The notes: generated by a model from the sequence alone, not told the origin. 64,000 nucleotides of DNA from Chitinophagaceae bacterium (GCA_003168265.1 PMSV01000011.1:1-64000); one strand, 5' to 3'. Shown: positions 28,849 through 40,121, numbered from the stretch's first letter. A program made the numbers and translations.

Positions 28849-30234
28849 TTAGTCCAGTTCCGCGAAATATTTATGGAAATAAGGAATTGTTTCTATCCCC
28901 TTATAAAAATTTGCCAGATCATATTTTTCATTAGGCGAATGCAGGTTATCGCTGTCCAGACCGAATCCCATGAAAACGATCTTAATGCCCAGTTCCTTTT
29001 CAAAAAGCGCGCAAATGGGAATGCTGCCACCGCCCCGCACAGGGATGGGAGCTTTCTTAAAGGTCGTTTCAATGGCCTTATCAGCAGCCCTATAAGCCTT
29101 GGAATCCAGCGGTGTAAGATAAGGCTCACCACCATGGTGTTCCCATGCCCTCACATGTACACCGGCAGGAGCAATCCCGCTAAAATAATTTATCAGGAGT
29201 TCCGTGATTTTTTTAGAGGATTGATTAGGAACCAGCCGGGCCGATATCTTAGCGTAAGCCTTGGAAGGTAAAACAGTTTTTGACCCTTCACCCTGGTAAC
29301 CTCCCCATATGCCATTTAATTCAAGCGTCGGACGAATGCCCGTCCTTTCATTAGTAGTAAACCCTTTTTCGCCCCAAACCGCATCGATTCCCAGGTCTTT
29401 CTTAAAATCCGATTCATCAAATGGGGCCTTAGCCAGCCGGCTTCTTTCTTCCTTGCTGGATTCGAGCACATCATCGTAAAATCCGGGGATGCGGATATGG
29501 TTGTTTTCATCATGGCAGGAAGCGATCATCCTGGCCAAAATGGTAATCGGATTGGCGACTGCCCCTCCGTAAACGCCGCTATGCAGATCCCGGTTAGGTC
29601 CGGTTACTTCCACTTCGATATAGGAAAGTCCACGGACTCCAACATCGATTGAAGGGTTTTCCAGGCTGATCATGGAAGTGTCGCTGATCAGGATCACATC
29701 TGCCTTGAGCAAATCCCGATGGCTGGCAACAAATTTGCCCAGGCTGGGAGATCCGATCTCTTCCTCACCCTCAATAATGAATTTGATATTGGTAGGCAGA
29801 GTCCCCGTCTTACTCATCGTTTCAAAAGCCTTCACATGCATGTAAAATTGGCCTTTGTCATCGCAGGCGCCCCTTGCATAGATCTTACCATCTTTTATGA
29901 CAGGCTCAAATGGCCCGCTCTTCCAGAGATCCAGGGGATCGGCCGGCTGCACATCATAATGGCCATATACCAATATGGTCGGCTTTGAAGCGTCGATTAT
30001 TTTTTCTCCGAAAACTACAGGATGACCTTCGGTTGGGAATACCTCAGCACGATCCACCCCTGCTTCGATCAGCTTTTGTTTGACGGCTTCGGCGCAATTT
30101 CCCATGTCTTTTTTATGTTCACTGCGTGCGCTGATCGACGGAACACGCAGTAGTTCCAGCAATTCATTCAAAAAGCGATCCTTATTTGCTTCCTGGTATT
30201 CATTCCAAACCTTCATTATTGTATTTTGATCCAA
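28849..30234 (-). CDS. M20-family dipeptidase
   Basis: ILVYGHYDVQPADPLDLWKSGPFEPVIKDGKIYARGACDDKGQ; EGEEEIGSPSL. Confidence 0.93.
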   Translation of the reverse strand: MDQNTIMKVWNEYQEANKDRFLNELLELLRVPSISARSEHKKDMGNCAEAVKQKLIEAGVDRAEVFPTEGHPVVFGEKIIDASKPTILVYGHYDVQPADPLDLWKSGPFEPVIKDGKIYARGACDDKGQFYMHVKAFETMSKTGTLPTNIKFIIEGEEEIGSPSLGKFVASHRDLLKADVILISDTSMISLENPSIDVGVRGLSYIEVEVTGPNRDLHSGVYGGAVANPITILARMIASCHDENNHIRIPGFYDDVLESSKEERSRLAKAPFDESDFKKDLGIDAVWGEKGFTTNERTGIRPTLELNGIWGGYQGEGSKTVLPSKAYAKISARLVPNQSSKKITELLINYFSGIAPAGVHVRAWEHHGGEPYLTPLDSKAYRAADKAIETTFKKAPIPVRGGGSIPICALFEKELGIKIVFMGFGLDSDNLHSPNEKYDLANFYKGIETIPYFHKYFAELD

Positions 30235-30315
30235 ATTTAGTTATTAAAAGCAAACTACCCTCCCGGCCAGACAATGTAAAACCTGATAACCGAATCCCCG
30301 AATGCATGAATACCT

Positions 30316-30323
30316 TATTTTTG
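30316..30323 (+). promoter_or_regulatory. -7 box TATTTTTG upstream of sucD
   Basis: Matches TAnnTTTG, 19 bp before the ATG. Confidence 0.45.
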
Positions 30324-30342
30324 CCCCAATTAATCTATTGCT

Positions 30343-31215
30343 ATGAGCATATTGGTGAATAAAAATTCCAAGATCATTGTGCAGGGATTTACAGGAACAG
30401 AAGGAACTTTTCATGCTACCCAGATGATTGAATACGGAACCCAGGTAGTTGGCGGAGTGACTCCGGGAAAGGGAGGCAGCCAGCACCTTGACAGGCCCGT
30501 TTTTAATACCGTGTCCGATGCCGTTAAAAAAACAGGAGCCAATGTCTCCATCATTTTTGTTCCCCCTGCTTTCGCCGCAGATGCTATCATGGAAGCAGCC
30601 GAAGCCGGGATCTCACTCATAGTATGCATTACAGAAGGGATTCCGGTTCAGGACATGGTTAAGGTAAAGAACTACCTTCTGGGCAAGTCGACCCGCCTGA
30701 TCGGACCGAATTGTCCCGGCGTCATCACCGCTGAAGCATGTAAGGTGGGTATCATGCCCGGCTTCGTGTTTAAAAAAGGGAAAATAGGCATCGTGTCCAA
30801 ATCAGGTACCCTGACCTATGAAGCAAGCGACCAGGTGGCCAAGGCAGGACTGGGCATTTCCACAGCAGTGGGAATCGGTGGAGACCCCATAATAGGGACG
30901 ACCACGAAAGAAGCTATACAATTATTCATGGACGATCCGGACACCGAAGGAATCGTGATGATCGGAGAAATCGGAGGCAGCATGGAAGCTGAAGCCGCTC
31001 GTTGGATCAAAGAAAATGGTAAAAAACCCGTGGTCGGTTTCATAGCAGGACAAACTGCCCCTCCCGGAAGAAGAATGGGCCATGCCGGCGCCATTATCGG
31101 CGGAGCCGATGATACTGCTGTCGCCAAGATGATAATCATGGAAGAATGCGGTATCCATGTTGCTAAGAGTCCCGCTGATATCGGAGCTACAATGGCTAAA
31201 ATACTGAAGGGTTGA
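30343..31215 (+). CDS. sucD: Succinate--CoA ligase (ADP-forming) subunit alpha
   Basis: [73 protein letters not shown]. Confidence 0.97.
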   Translation: MSILVNKNSKIIVQGFTGTEGTFHATQMIEYGTQVVGGVTPGKGGSQHLDRPVFNTVSDAVKKTGANVSIIFVPPAFAADAIMEAAEAGISLIVCITEGIPVQDMVKVKNYLLGKSTRLIGPNCPGVITAEACKVGIMPGFVFKKGKIGIVSKSGTLTYEASDQVAKAGLGISTAVGIGGDPIIGTTTKEAIQLFMDDPDTEGIVMIGEIGGSMEAEAARWIKENGKKPVVGFIAGQTAPPGRRMGHAGAIIGGADDTAVAKMIIMEECGIHVAKSPADIGATMAKILKG

Positions 31216-31394
31216 ACCTTTCGTATTTGGAACTTGCATAGTAAATTCCGAAGCACTCAATTAACCTTTTGACTTTTCCACAGAATGTTGAGATTTAATA
31301 TCTTTTATAACAAATTGAATTTCTATTTTCGCATTATTGTTTCAATACCCGCTTTTTACCCCCTGAACTAGCAATCATTCGTAGGCATTAATCT

Positions 31395-31412
31395 TTGAAG
31401 AAATTTCTTCAA
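31395..31412. repeat. Perfect 18-bp palindrome TTGAAGAAATTTCTTCAA
   Basis: Read directly in the sucD/A2M intergenic region. Confidence 0.7.
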
Positions 31413-31461
31413 GCAATATTTGAGTTAACCGATCCCTTTAAATAAATGAAGACGCCTTTTA

Positions 31462-31477
31462 GAGAAAATATTTTCTC
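31462..31477. repeat. Perfect 16-bp palindrome GAGAAAATATTTTCTC
   Basis: Read directly in the same intergenic region. Confidence 0.7.
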
Positions 31478-31536
31478 CTGATCAGTCCGTGCTGCCTTCA
31501 ACATATTCATTAACTAGTTGATCGTGCCCGAAGAAA

Positions 31537-31568
31537 ACCCCCTCGACCTTGGTCGGGGGGTTTTTTTT
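31537..31568 (+). terminator. Rho-independent terminator
   Basis: CCCCCTCGACC-tt-GGTCGGGGGG followed by eight T. Confidence 0.9.
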
Positions 31569-31694
31569 ATATCCATCAAAGAGTTTCTGTTAAGATATTC
31601 TTGTTACTTGCAATTGAAGCCTTGGCATTTTTATGTTTGTAAGCTCCTTCGGTAAAGATTCATCAAACCAAAGTACCTTTATTAAAATCTTATC

Positions 31695-34600
31695 ATGGCA
31701 ATAAGAATCTGCATCCTGATCCTGCTACTGGCCTTTTTTTCATTTCAGTCATATGCTCAGAACTCCGGTCAATATTATAGTTATGAAACCAAATGGAAGC
31801 GGATCGATGAATTGATAGACTCATCCGGCCTTCCCAAAGATGCGCTCAAATTGGTAATCCAGGTTTACGAACATGCCAAAAAAGATAAGAATGAACCTCA
31901 AATAATCAGAGCCCTTATTTATGAGATAAACCTGCAAGTAAACTTTGAGGATTCTTCCTTCAATCTGATCATCAAAGAAATGGAAAGCGAGCTAAATTCC
32001 GCCCCCGAGCCGGCTCATTCCTTATTGCTTAATGTCGAAGCTGATCTGTTATGGAAGTATTTTCAGGAAAACAGGTTTCGGGTTTATGGACGAACCTCCA
32101 CTGCTAATTTTAAAAAAGCTAATATAGAAACCTGGGGAGCAGAAGATTTTCACAACAGGATCAGTTCACTCTTCCTTTCCTCTCTCCGCAATCTGCAACT
32201 ACTGCAGAAATCCGACCTGCACAATTGGGAAACCCTGCTCATAAAAGGGAATATGCGTTATCTCAGGCCCACTTTATTTGACCTGTTGAGCCACCGTGCG
32301 CTTGATTATTTTAAATCCGATGAATCGGATCTGAATCGACCAGCCTATAGTTTTGAATTGGATGATCTGGGCATCTACGCACCAGCCGCCGAGTTCGCGA
32401 CACATATTTTCAGTACCAAGGATTCCCTTTCCCTTCATTTTCACGCATTGCAACTATTCCAGGAATTGATCCGTTTTCACCTTCATGATTCCAGGCCGGA
32501 TGCCTGGATTGATGTGGATCTGGAGCGGCTTGGATTTGCCAATAGTTATGCAGTCATAGATAACAAGGAGGTGCTCTATCAAAATGCATTGAAGAATATC
32601 ACGGATAAATATCCGGACCTGCCTGCGGCCGCCGAAGGATGGTACCTTCAGGCTAAAATTCTTTCAGATCATGCGGCCACCTACCTTCCCTATGAAGACT
32701 CAGTTTATCGCTATGATTACACATTAGCATTAAAGATCTGCGAAAGGGTTATTTCACAAAAAGAGAATTCAGAAGGGAAATCAGATTGCCATGAACTTCA
32801 AAGAGAAATCCTGGGAAGAAAACTAAGCCTGAAAATAGAAAAAGTAAATATCCCTTATCAGCCATTCCGGGCCCTGGTCAGTTACAAGAATGCCTCAAGA
32901 CTTTATTTCAGGATCATTCAGACCGATCTTGGAAAAAGGGAAGCCTTAGGTGAGGAAGGAACTGATGATTTCTGGAAGAAATTAACCGGACAGATTGCGG
33001 GTATCAGCTTCGATCAGGTTCTCCCGGAGACGGGCGACTACCAATCCCATAATACAGAGATTGGTGTGCAGCCACTTCCTGTTGGCGAATACGCGCTGGT
33101 CGCCAGCCTGGATAAGGACTTCAGCCTTAAACAAAATCCCTTGGCCGTAATCTTTTTTTATGTTTCCAATATCTCTTGCATCAGCATTGGGAACGATTAT
33201 TTTGTCTTGAATCGGGAAACCGGGAAACCACTGGCAAGAACCAATGTGCAGGCCTGGTACCGCTATTATGATAATAAACGAAGCGAATACCTTGAAAGAA
33301 AAGGAGAGAGTTTCCTGACAGACAATAACGGGTATTTCAAGGTGTTCCCCTCCAGAACCGGCAATAACATGCAAATGAAACTCGAATTCTCACTCACAAA
33401 TGACCATCTTTTTATTGACGAAACCCTTAGCGAATATGAAAGAAGGGAAAATGGCGAAGAATCTACCCTCAACAGAGATAAATTCGAAAGATCAAATCGG
33501 CACATTTATTTCTTCACAGACAGAAGCATTTACAGACCCGGGCAGAACCTTTATTTCAAAGGAATACTATTGACCCGTGATTACGAAACAAAGCAACCTA
33601 AGATACTTTCCGGATTAAAGAGCCGCTTATTTCTTTACGATGTGAATGGGAAAAAAGTAGATTCTCTTGATCTTATCAGCAATGAATTCGGCTCTTATCA
33701 TGGTCAGTTCAGGGTTCCCGAAAACAGGATCAATGGCCAGTTCATGCTTGGGGAAGATTCAACCAGCAGTTATGGTTATTTTTCGGTCGAAGAGTACAAA
33801 AGGCCCAAATTCTTCGTCAAGATAAAAAAGCCGGTTGGCCAATACAAGATTGGTGATAGCATCAGGATTCAAGGTAAAGCGCTATCATATGCCGCAATTG
33901 CGATCAACGGGGCTACCATCAAATACCATGTCAGAAGAACGGTCAGGATTCCATACCCCTGGTTATTTGGTACAAGAGGATTGACCTATTCAAGCCGTCA
34001 GGAAATAGCCCATGGGGAAATAAGATCTGATGATCAAGGAAAATTTAATATATCATTTCCGGCGTTGCCTGATCCGAAAATCGACAGAAAACTGAAACCC
34101 TTCTTTGATTACAGCATCAACGCTGATGTGACCGATATCGATGGGGAAACAAGGAGCGGTGAGAATGTAGTGTCTGTAGGATATCAATCTATATTGATCT
34201 CCTTGAATATTCCCGGTGGTAATAATCTCCCTAATGACAGCCTTCGGGAGCTGGATTTGAGAACAGAAAACCTTTCAGGTGAATTCCAGCCTTCACTGGT
34301 GCATGTTAGTATTTATAAACTAAATGCACCTGGCAGGTTAATGCGTAAAAGGTTTTGGCCCAAACCCGATCAATTCGTAATGACAAGGGAAGAATTCCTC
34401 AAGAACTTCCCTCTTGATCCCTATAGGGATGAGAACGAGATGCAGACCTGGGCGAAAGTTGAAAAAATCTTTGACGGCTTGGATTCTACGCGGGAAAATT
34501 CGTCCTTCAATTTGAAGCAACCACCATTTAAACCGGGCTGGTACCTCATTGATGCCAGCACAAAGGACCCCTCATCAGGTGAAGAAATCACAGATTTCAA

Positions 34601-37600
34601 ATATGTCAATCTTTATGATTCCAAAACGGGCAACCCGGATAACCCCCAATTCCTTTGGACAACAGCAAAAGATCCAGTCGTTCAACCAGGAGAAAAAGCG
34701 ATTGTCGGAATCGGTACCTCCGCCTATGATGTTTTTGCTATTCAAAAAATTACTAAAACAAATTCAACTATAGACCCAAATAGTGATCCTGGAAATTATT
34801 CCTTCCTGACGCTCAACAGCGGTAAAGCGGATACCAGTATCAGGATTACCGAAAATGACCGAGGTGGCATCTCAGTAAACTATGCTTTTGTAAAAAATAA
34901 CAGGATCTATCAAACCGATCATATCATCAATGTTCCCTGGTCAAACAAGGATCTCCAAATCAGTTTTGAAACTTTCAGGGACAAAACCCTCCCGGGCAGC
35001 GATGAAAAATGGAAGGTGAAGATCGAAGGATATAGAAAAGACCATCTAGCAGCAGAACTATTAACCACCATGTATGACGCATCCCTGGATCAATTCAGCG
35101 CTCATTCCTGGTCAATACCAGGGATATATCAGATTTTGACACGAAACACTGATTGGAATGGCGAATACTCATTTGAATCCATTGAATCCAATGACAAAGA
35201 GGAGGATTATGAGGAACCAGAATCAGAAAGTTTCATCAAGGATTATGATGAAATGAGAATAGCTTATAAAAACAATGTCGATTATAGTTTTGCTACTATA
35301 ACTCGTTCTCACATGCTCACGCTCAGTAGCAGGATGGGTTCTATCAATGCCCAGCACATGAAACTACCAAAGGTAGTCATGACCAAATTCACCCCTCCAA
35401 TGGTTGTGAGTGATTCTGAAGTTTTCAAAGAGGACGAAAAAGACGAATCAAAAGCTACAGTCTTAGAACCCAATCGAACTGGGGCGTTGGAACAAAACCC
35501 AGGTTTAATCTCTCTCCGCAAAAACTTCTCCGAAACCGCTTTCTTCTTTCCTGATCTCCGTACCGACTCCTCAGGTGATGTGGAATTTTCCTTCACCATG
35601 CCGGAAGCCCTGACGGAATGGAAATGGATGCTGCTGGCACATACCAAAGACCTTTCTTTCGGTTCAGGCGAAAAAACAATCGTGACCCAAAAGCAAATGA
35701 TGGTCCAACCCAATCTTCCCCGCGTTTTAAGGGAGGGTGATCATATTTACCTATCAGTCAAAATAGCCAACCTCACCGATTCTGAATTCACGGGCCAGGT
35801 GGAATTACAATTGCTGGATGCAACAACCAATCAATCAGTGGACGGGTATTTCCAGAATATCCAGCCCAACCAATATTTCACCGTGGCACCCAGACAAAGC
35901 GAACCCGTGACTTTTAGCATCCAGACCCCTTATCAATTCAATAACCCCGTCATTGTCCGCATCATTGCCAGGTCCCGCCAATTGAGCGATGGGGAAGAAA
36001 ATATCCTGCCTGTTATGAGCAATAGGGCGCTGGTGACAGAAACCCTGCCCTTGACCATGAACGGAACTGGAAAAAAGGATTTATTATTCCAAAAATTACT
36101 GGCCAGCGGCAATAGCGAAACCCTGACCAATCAATCCCTGACCGTTGAATATACTTCCAATCCCGCCTGGTATGTCGTTCAGGCGCTGCCCTACCTGATG
36201 GAATATCCCTATGAATGCGCAGAGCAGACTTTTAATCGGTTTTACGCCAATGCACTGGCCTCGAAAATTGCAGGCAGTTCCCCACGCATAAAGAAAGTCC
36301 TGGAAAAATGGAAGAATGCAGACAGTACCGCTTTGAGCTCCAACCTGCAGAAGAACGAGGAACTGAAATCCATCCTTTTACAGGAAACTCCCTGGGTAAT
36401 GGAAGGCAAAACCGAAAGCGAACAAAAAAAACGGATCGGCCTGCTCCTCGATATGGACCGCATGAAGGACGCTTTGCAAACTGTTATTATTGAACTGAAC
36501 CAATTGCAATCGGACAATGGAAGTTTCAGTTGGTTTAAACAAGGCCCTGAAGATCGATACATAACCCAATATATTGTTACCGGCATCGGCCATCTCTTTA
36601 AACTGAATGCCATACCTCCATCCTTCACCGACCGTGTCAACGCTATTCTGGATAAGGCAATCTCATATCTGGACCAAAAAACAGAGGAAGATTACAAAGA
36701 CCTGCTGAAAACCAAATCCAATTTGACGGAAGATCATTTGAGCCCTTTATTGGTCCAGTATCTCTATGCCCGAAGCTATTTTGCACAAAAAGATATTCCC
36801 GGAGAATTATTTACATCTCTTAATTATTTCAGAAAACAATGCAGGCAATATTGGCTTAAACAGGATATCCGCCTGCAGGGAATGATCGCCCTGATGCTCT
36901 TCCATACCGGCGATCTTCAGAAAGCAAAAGAGATCATGCTTTCTCTGAATCAGCGCGCGATTCATAACAATGAAGTCGGCATGTACTGGAAGGAAAACAC
37001 TGTTGGTTATTATTGGCAACAAGCCCCCGTTGAGACCCAATCGCTCATGGTGGAAGCATTTAACGATATAATGAATGACAAGTCAGCTATAAACGAGCTC
37101 AAGTCCTGGCTTCTCAGGCAAAAGGAAACGGAAAACTGGAAAACTACCGTTGCGACTGCGGATGCCTGCTATGCCCTGATGCTACCTGGCACTGATTGGC
37201 TAATCGATCAACGGAAACTGGAAATTCGCCTGGGGGAAACCTTGATACGCCCCAATCCTAAAGAACCAGAAGCAGCAACGGGTTATTTCAAAAAACGGAT
37301 CGAAGGGTCATTCGTTCATCCTGAAATGGGCCATATAGAATTAAAGGTTACGGATTCGACAGTGAGGACAGCGGACAAAACGCAAAGAACATCCGACACC
37401 CAGCCTTCCTGGGGGGCTGTTTATTGGCAGTACCTTGAAGATTTCGATAAGATCAGTTCTGCAGGCAATTCCCTTAAACTAAACAAGAAGCTATTCATCC
37501 GCCGCAATACTGACCGTGGGCAAGTATTAGACCCTCTGGAAGAAGGCAAGACCCTCAAAGTGGGAGATCAATTGGTGGTACGCATCGAAATCAGGTCTGA

Positions 37601-37889
37601 CAGGAATATGGAATACGTGCACATGAGGGATACAAGGGCCTCCTGCACCGAACCCATCGAAGTACTGAGCGGTTATAAATGGCAGGATGGACTCGGTTAT
37701 TATCAAACCACAAAGGACGCTAGCACTGATTTCTTTTTCAACTGGCTTCCTAAAGGTGTCTATATTTTCGAATACCCGCTCTATGTCACCCATGCTGGGG
37801 AATTCACGAGCGGGATCGCTGCCATCGAATGCATGTACGCACCCGAGTTCAGCGCCCACAGTGAAGGAGGAAAGATAAAAGTGGAGTAA
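31695..37889 (+). CDS. Alpha-2-macroglobulin family protein, 2064 aa
   Basis: Signal peptide; FTDRSIYRPGQNLYFKGILLTRD (MG2-like); FFPDLRTDSSGDVEFSFTMPEALTEWKWMLLAHT; thioester motif YPYECAEQTFNRF with TGC GCA GAG CAG at 36216-36227. Confidence 0.95.
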   Translation: MAIRICILILLLAFFSFQSYAQNSGQYYSYETKWKRIDELIDSSGLPKDALKLVIQVYEHAKKDKNEPQIIRALIYEINLQVNFEDSSFNLIIKEMESELNSAPEPAHSLLLNVEADLLWKYFQENRFRVYGRTSTANFKKANIETWGAEDFHNRISSLFLSSLRNLQLLQKSDLHNWETLLIKGNMRYLRPTLFDLLSHRALDYFKSDESDLNRPAYSFELDDLGIYAPAAEFATHIFSTKDSLSLHFHALQLFQELIRFHLHDSRPDAWIDVDLERLGFANSYAVIDNKEVLYQNALKNITDKYPDLPAAAEGWYLQAKILSDHAATYLPYEDSVYRYDYTLALKICERVISQKENSEGKSDCHELQREILGRKLSLKIEKVNIPYQPFRALVSYKNASRLYFRIIQTDLGKREALGEEGTDDFWKKLTGQIAGISFDQVLPETGDYQSHNTEIGVQPLPVGEYALVASLDKDFSLKQNPLAVIFFYVSNISCISIGNDYFVLNRETGKPLARTNVQAWYRYYDNKRSEYLERKGESFLTDNNGYFKVFPSRTGNNMQMKLEFSLTNDHLFIDETLSEYERRENGEESTLNRDKFERSNRHIYFFTDRSIYRPGQNLYFKGILLTRDYETKQPKILSGLKSRLFLYDVNGKKVDSLDLISNEFGSYHGQFRVPENRINGQFMLGEDSTSSYGYFSVEEYKRPKFFVKIKKPVGQYKIGDSIRIQGKALSYAAIAINGATIKYHVRRTVRIPYPWLFGTRGLTYSSRQEIAHGEIRSDDQGKFNISFPALPDPKIDRKLKPFFDYSINADVTDIDGETRSGENVVSVGYQSILISLNIPGGNNLPNDSLRELDLRTENLSGEFQPSLVHVSIYKLNAPGRLMRKRFWPKPDQFVMTREEFLKNFPLDPYRDENEMQTWAKVEKIFDGLDSTRENSSFNLKQPPFKPGWYLIDASTKDPSSGEEITDFKYVNLYDSKTGNPDNPQFLWTTAKDPVVQPGEKAIVGIGTSAYDVFAIQKITKTNSTIDPNSDPGNYSFLTLNSGKADTSIRITENDRGGISVNYAFVKNNRIYQTDHIINVPWSNKDLQISFETFRDKTLPGSDEKWKVKIEGYRKDHLAAELLTTMYDASLDQFSAHSWSIPGIYQILTRNTDWNGEYSFESIESNDKEEDYEEPESESFIKDYDEMRIAYKNNVDYSFATITRSHMLTLSSRMGSINAQHMKLPKVVMTKFTPPMVVSDSEVFKEDEKDESKATVLEPNRTGALEQNPGLISLRKNFSETAFFFPDLRTDSSGDVEFSFTMPEALTEWKWMLLAHTKDLSFGSGEKTIVTQKQMMVQPNLPRVLREGDHIYLSVKIANLTDSEFTGQVELQLLDATTNQSVDGYFQNIQPNQYFTVAPRQSEPVTFSIQTPYQFNNPVIVRIIARSRQLSDGEENILPVMSNRALVTETLPLTMNGTGKKDLLFQKLLASGNSETLTNQSLTVEYTSNPAWYVVQALPYLMEYPYECAEQTFNRFYANALASKIAGSSPRIKKVLEKWKNADSTALSSNLQKNEELKSILLQETPWVMEGKTESEQKKRIGLLLDMDRMKDALQTVIIELNQLQSDNGSFSWFKQGPEDRYITQYIVTGIGHLFKLNAIPPSFTDRVNAILDKAISYLDQKTEEDYKDLLKTKSNLTEDHLSPLLVQYLYARSYFAQKDIPGELFTSLNYFRKQCRQYWLKQDIRLQGMIALMLFHTGDLQKAKEIMLSLNQRAIHNNEVGMYWKENTVGYYWQQAPVETQSLMVEAFNDIMNDKSAINELKSWLLRQKETENWKTTVATADACYALMLPGTDWLIDQRKLEIRLGETLIRPNPKEPEAATGYFKKRIEGSFVHPEMGHIELKVTDSTVRTADKTQRTSDTQPSWGAVYWQYLEDFDKISSAGNSLKLNKKLFIRRNTDRGQVLDPLEEGKTLKVGDQLVVRIEIRSDRNMEYVHMRDTRASCTEPIEVLSGYKWQDGLGYYQTTKDASTDFFFNWLPKGVYIFEYPLYVTHAGEFTSGIAAIECMYAPEFSAHSEGGKIKVE

Positions 37890-37901
37890 AAGAAGTGTAA
37901 C

Positions 37902-38963
37902 ATGAAAGTCAACATGCTGGTGATTGGTCAGGGGATCTGCGGAACCTTTCTTTCTCATTACCTGGAAAAGGCGGGCCTTTCTTTCCTCGTCATAGATGAT
38001 GCAAGGCCGCAATCGGCTTCCCGGACGGCTGCCGGAGTGATCAATCCCGTAACAGGAAGAAGGTTGGTGAAGACCTGGATGATCGAAGAGTTAATGGATT
38101 TTGCAAGAAAAGCCTATGAAGAAATTGGGATCAAACTGGGAATCCAATGTTTGACAGAAACAAGCATAGTTGATTTTTTTCCCACACCCCGGATGAGGCT
38201 TACTTTCCTGGAGAGACAAAAAGAAGAATCGACCTTTCTGGCTATGCCCGTCGATGAAAAAGACCATCTTCAAAACTTTCACTACGAATTCGGTTATGGA
38301 TTGATCAAACCCGCCTTGCTGATCGATCTTTCCTCCCTCCTTAATGCATTTCGAAAAAAGCTCTCGGCTGCCGGTCAATTAATGGAATCCATTTTTGAAA
38401 TCAATGCCCTTAAACTCTCTGAAAATGGCATCAAATACCAGGACATTGATGCAGAGTGGATTATATTTTGCGACGGAACCACTAGTTTTACCAATCCAGA
38501 GTTCCGAAACCTGCCTTTCGCTCCGAACAAAGGCGAGGTGCTGATCATTGAAACCGAAGGAATTCCCATGACTAAAACAATCTATAAGAAAGGAATCAGC
38601 CTCGTACCACTGGAGAATAACCTTTTCTGGGTTGGCTCAAGTTATGATTGGGAATTTAAAAATGAAGCCCCGGATAGGATTTTTAGGGAAAGGACCGAAC
38701 TATTGCTTTTGGACTGGCTCAAAAGACCTTTTACAATACTCGACCATCGGGCAGCGGTGCGGCCTGCCACCCTGGAAAGAAGGCCCTTTGTAGGCTTTCA
38801 TCCTTTATATGAACATGTCGGTATCCTGAATGGAATGGGTACAAAAGGTTGTTCCCTGGCTCCCTACTTTTCGAATCAATTGGTGGAAAATATAGTAACC
38901 CAAAAGCCTGTTCTACCGGAAGCGGATATCCGAAGATTTAGCAAGATTCTAAGCCGACCCTAA
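37902..38963 (+). CDS. FAD-dependent oxidoreductase (DAO family)
   Basis: MLVIGQGICGTFLSHYLEKAGLSFLVID; C-terminal GTKGCSLAPYFSNQLVE. Confidence 0.88.
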   Translation: MKVNMLVIGQGICGTFLSHYLEKAGLSFLVIDDARPQSASRTAAGVINPVTGRRLVKTWMIEELMDFARKAYEEIGIKLGIQCLTETSIVDFFPTPRMRLTFLERQKEESTFLAMPVDEKDHLQNFHYEFGYGLIKPALLIDLSSLLNAFRKKLSAAGQLMESIFEINALKLSENGIKYQDIDAEWIIFCDGTTSFTNPEFRNLPFAPNKGEVLIIETEGIPMTKTIYKKGISLVPLENNLFWVGSSYDWEFKNEAPDRIFRERTELLLLDWLKRPFTILDHRAAVRPATLERRPFVGFHPLYEHVGILNGMGTKGCSLAPYFSNQLVENIVTQKPVLPEADIRRFSKILSRP

Positions 38964-38976
38964 AAAATGGCCAGCT

Positions 38977-39804
38977 TTATTTTATCGCCTTCAGTGAATG
39001 GCGACGTATAATAGTCAGCTTTCCCTGTGAGAAATCCAGTGGATCCTGATTAAGCACGCGGCTCATTGCTATATAGAGATCCGGCAAATCATGCTTGAAC
39101 TTGACAGGATTTTCAAAGAAGACTTCTACGGAAACGGCCCAGAATTCATGGTAATTTGTAGCGGCATAATCGCCTAACAAATTCTTTTTCCCATTTTGCA
39201 TATCAGTGAAAACCGGCCTGGCCACTTTAGAAAAATTCAGGAATTCCTTTTTAAAATGCCTGTCCTCATCTGTTTGGGTGATGAAGTTGACATAGGCAAG
39301 GGCATGAGCCATCTCGTGAAGGCCGATATTGCAATTCGGAGTCATGCCGGAAATCCCTTTGCTAAAATTGTCCCATGACAAATAAATTCCTGTCTGATCA
39401 ACATGGCCTTGGAAGGGACGGGAATAGACTCCGTAATGATAGTCATCCTTGATCACAAAAATATTGTCAAAATAATTCAGCATGAATTTTTCGAGGCCAA
39501 AACTCAATTGAACAGCTATGGCACTGACCAATATCGGCATTTCCACACTTTCTTTCACTTCGATATAATGAAATCTTTTGGAGCGCTGAAATAAAAAGGT
39601 CCGGAAAAGGAACTTGCGCTGGTCCTCCAGGTTAAGCCTGTTATAAAATTTCACCCGGCTTGAAATAATGGTATGGTAATAGGTCTCTCTGCTCTCGAAA
39701 ATCCTGGATTGCCTTTTGAGATAGAACCTGTGAGCAAGAGCTGTAACCGGTTTGTGCAATAAAAGGACAGCCAGCACAAGCGAAGAAATAATAATGATTT
39801 CCAT
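38977..39804 (-). CDS. MtfA-like zinc peptidase
   Basis: N-terminal TM; NIGLHEMAHALAY (HExxH); ATNYHEFWAVSVEVFFENP. Confidence 0.85.
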   Translation of the reverse strand: MEIIIISSLVLAVLLLHKPVTALAHRFYLKRQSRIFESRETYYHTIISSRVKFYNRLNLEDQRKFLFRTFLFQRSKRFHYIEVKESVEMPILVSAIAVQLSFGLEKFMLNYFDNIFVIKDDYHYGVYSRPFQGHVDQTGIYLSWDNFSKGISGMTPNCNIGLHEMAHALAYVNFITQTDEDRHFKKEFLNFSKVARPVFTDMQNGKKNLLGDYAATNYHEFWAVSVEVFFENPVKFKHDLPDLYIAMSRVLNQDPLDFSQGKLTIIRRHSLKAIK

Positions 39805-40084
39805 GAGGTCTCTTTCTTTTTTGTGTTTCAATCCAATTAGAAAAAAGGCCTTGCATAGAGAATTTGGATAATAAAATTCTACTGGTGTTCGGTTAACAGC
39901 AAAATTGGAATTAGGGGGTGTTTATCTAGTAGGATACGAATAAGAGGGTAGAACAAGATAAATATTTTTTTTAGAAATTGGAAACCTCAGCCCCGATGAT
40001 TTTCCAAATAATTGAAAAATTTCTCCTTATTCATTCAATAACAATTAATTATGAAAGGAGACATAAAACTTTATTCTTTTGAAT

Positions 40085-40092
40085 TACTTTTG
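40085..40092 (+). promoter_or_regulatory. -7 box TACTTTTG upstream of aspS
   Basis: Matches TAnnTTTG, 29 bp before the ATG. Confidence 0.45.
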
Positions 40093-40121
40093 CAACTCTT
40101 TAAATCAATTTCACAATAGAA

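Noticed and set aside
40051-40119. 22-aa [25 protein letters not shown] just upstream of aspS
   Set aside because: Overlaps the likely aspS -7 box (TACTTTTG 40085-40092); no codon run or pathway logic; probably chance.
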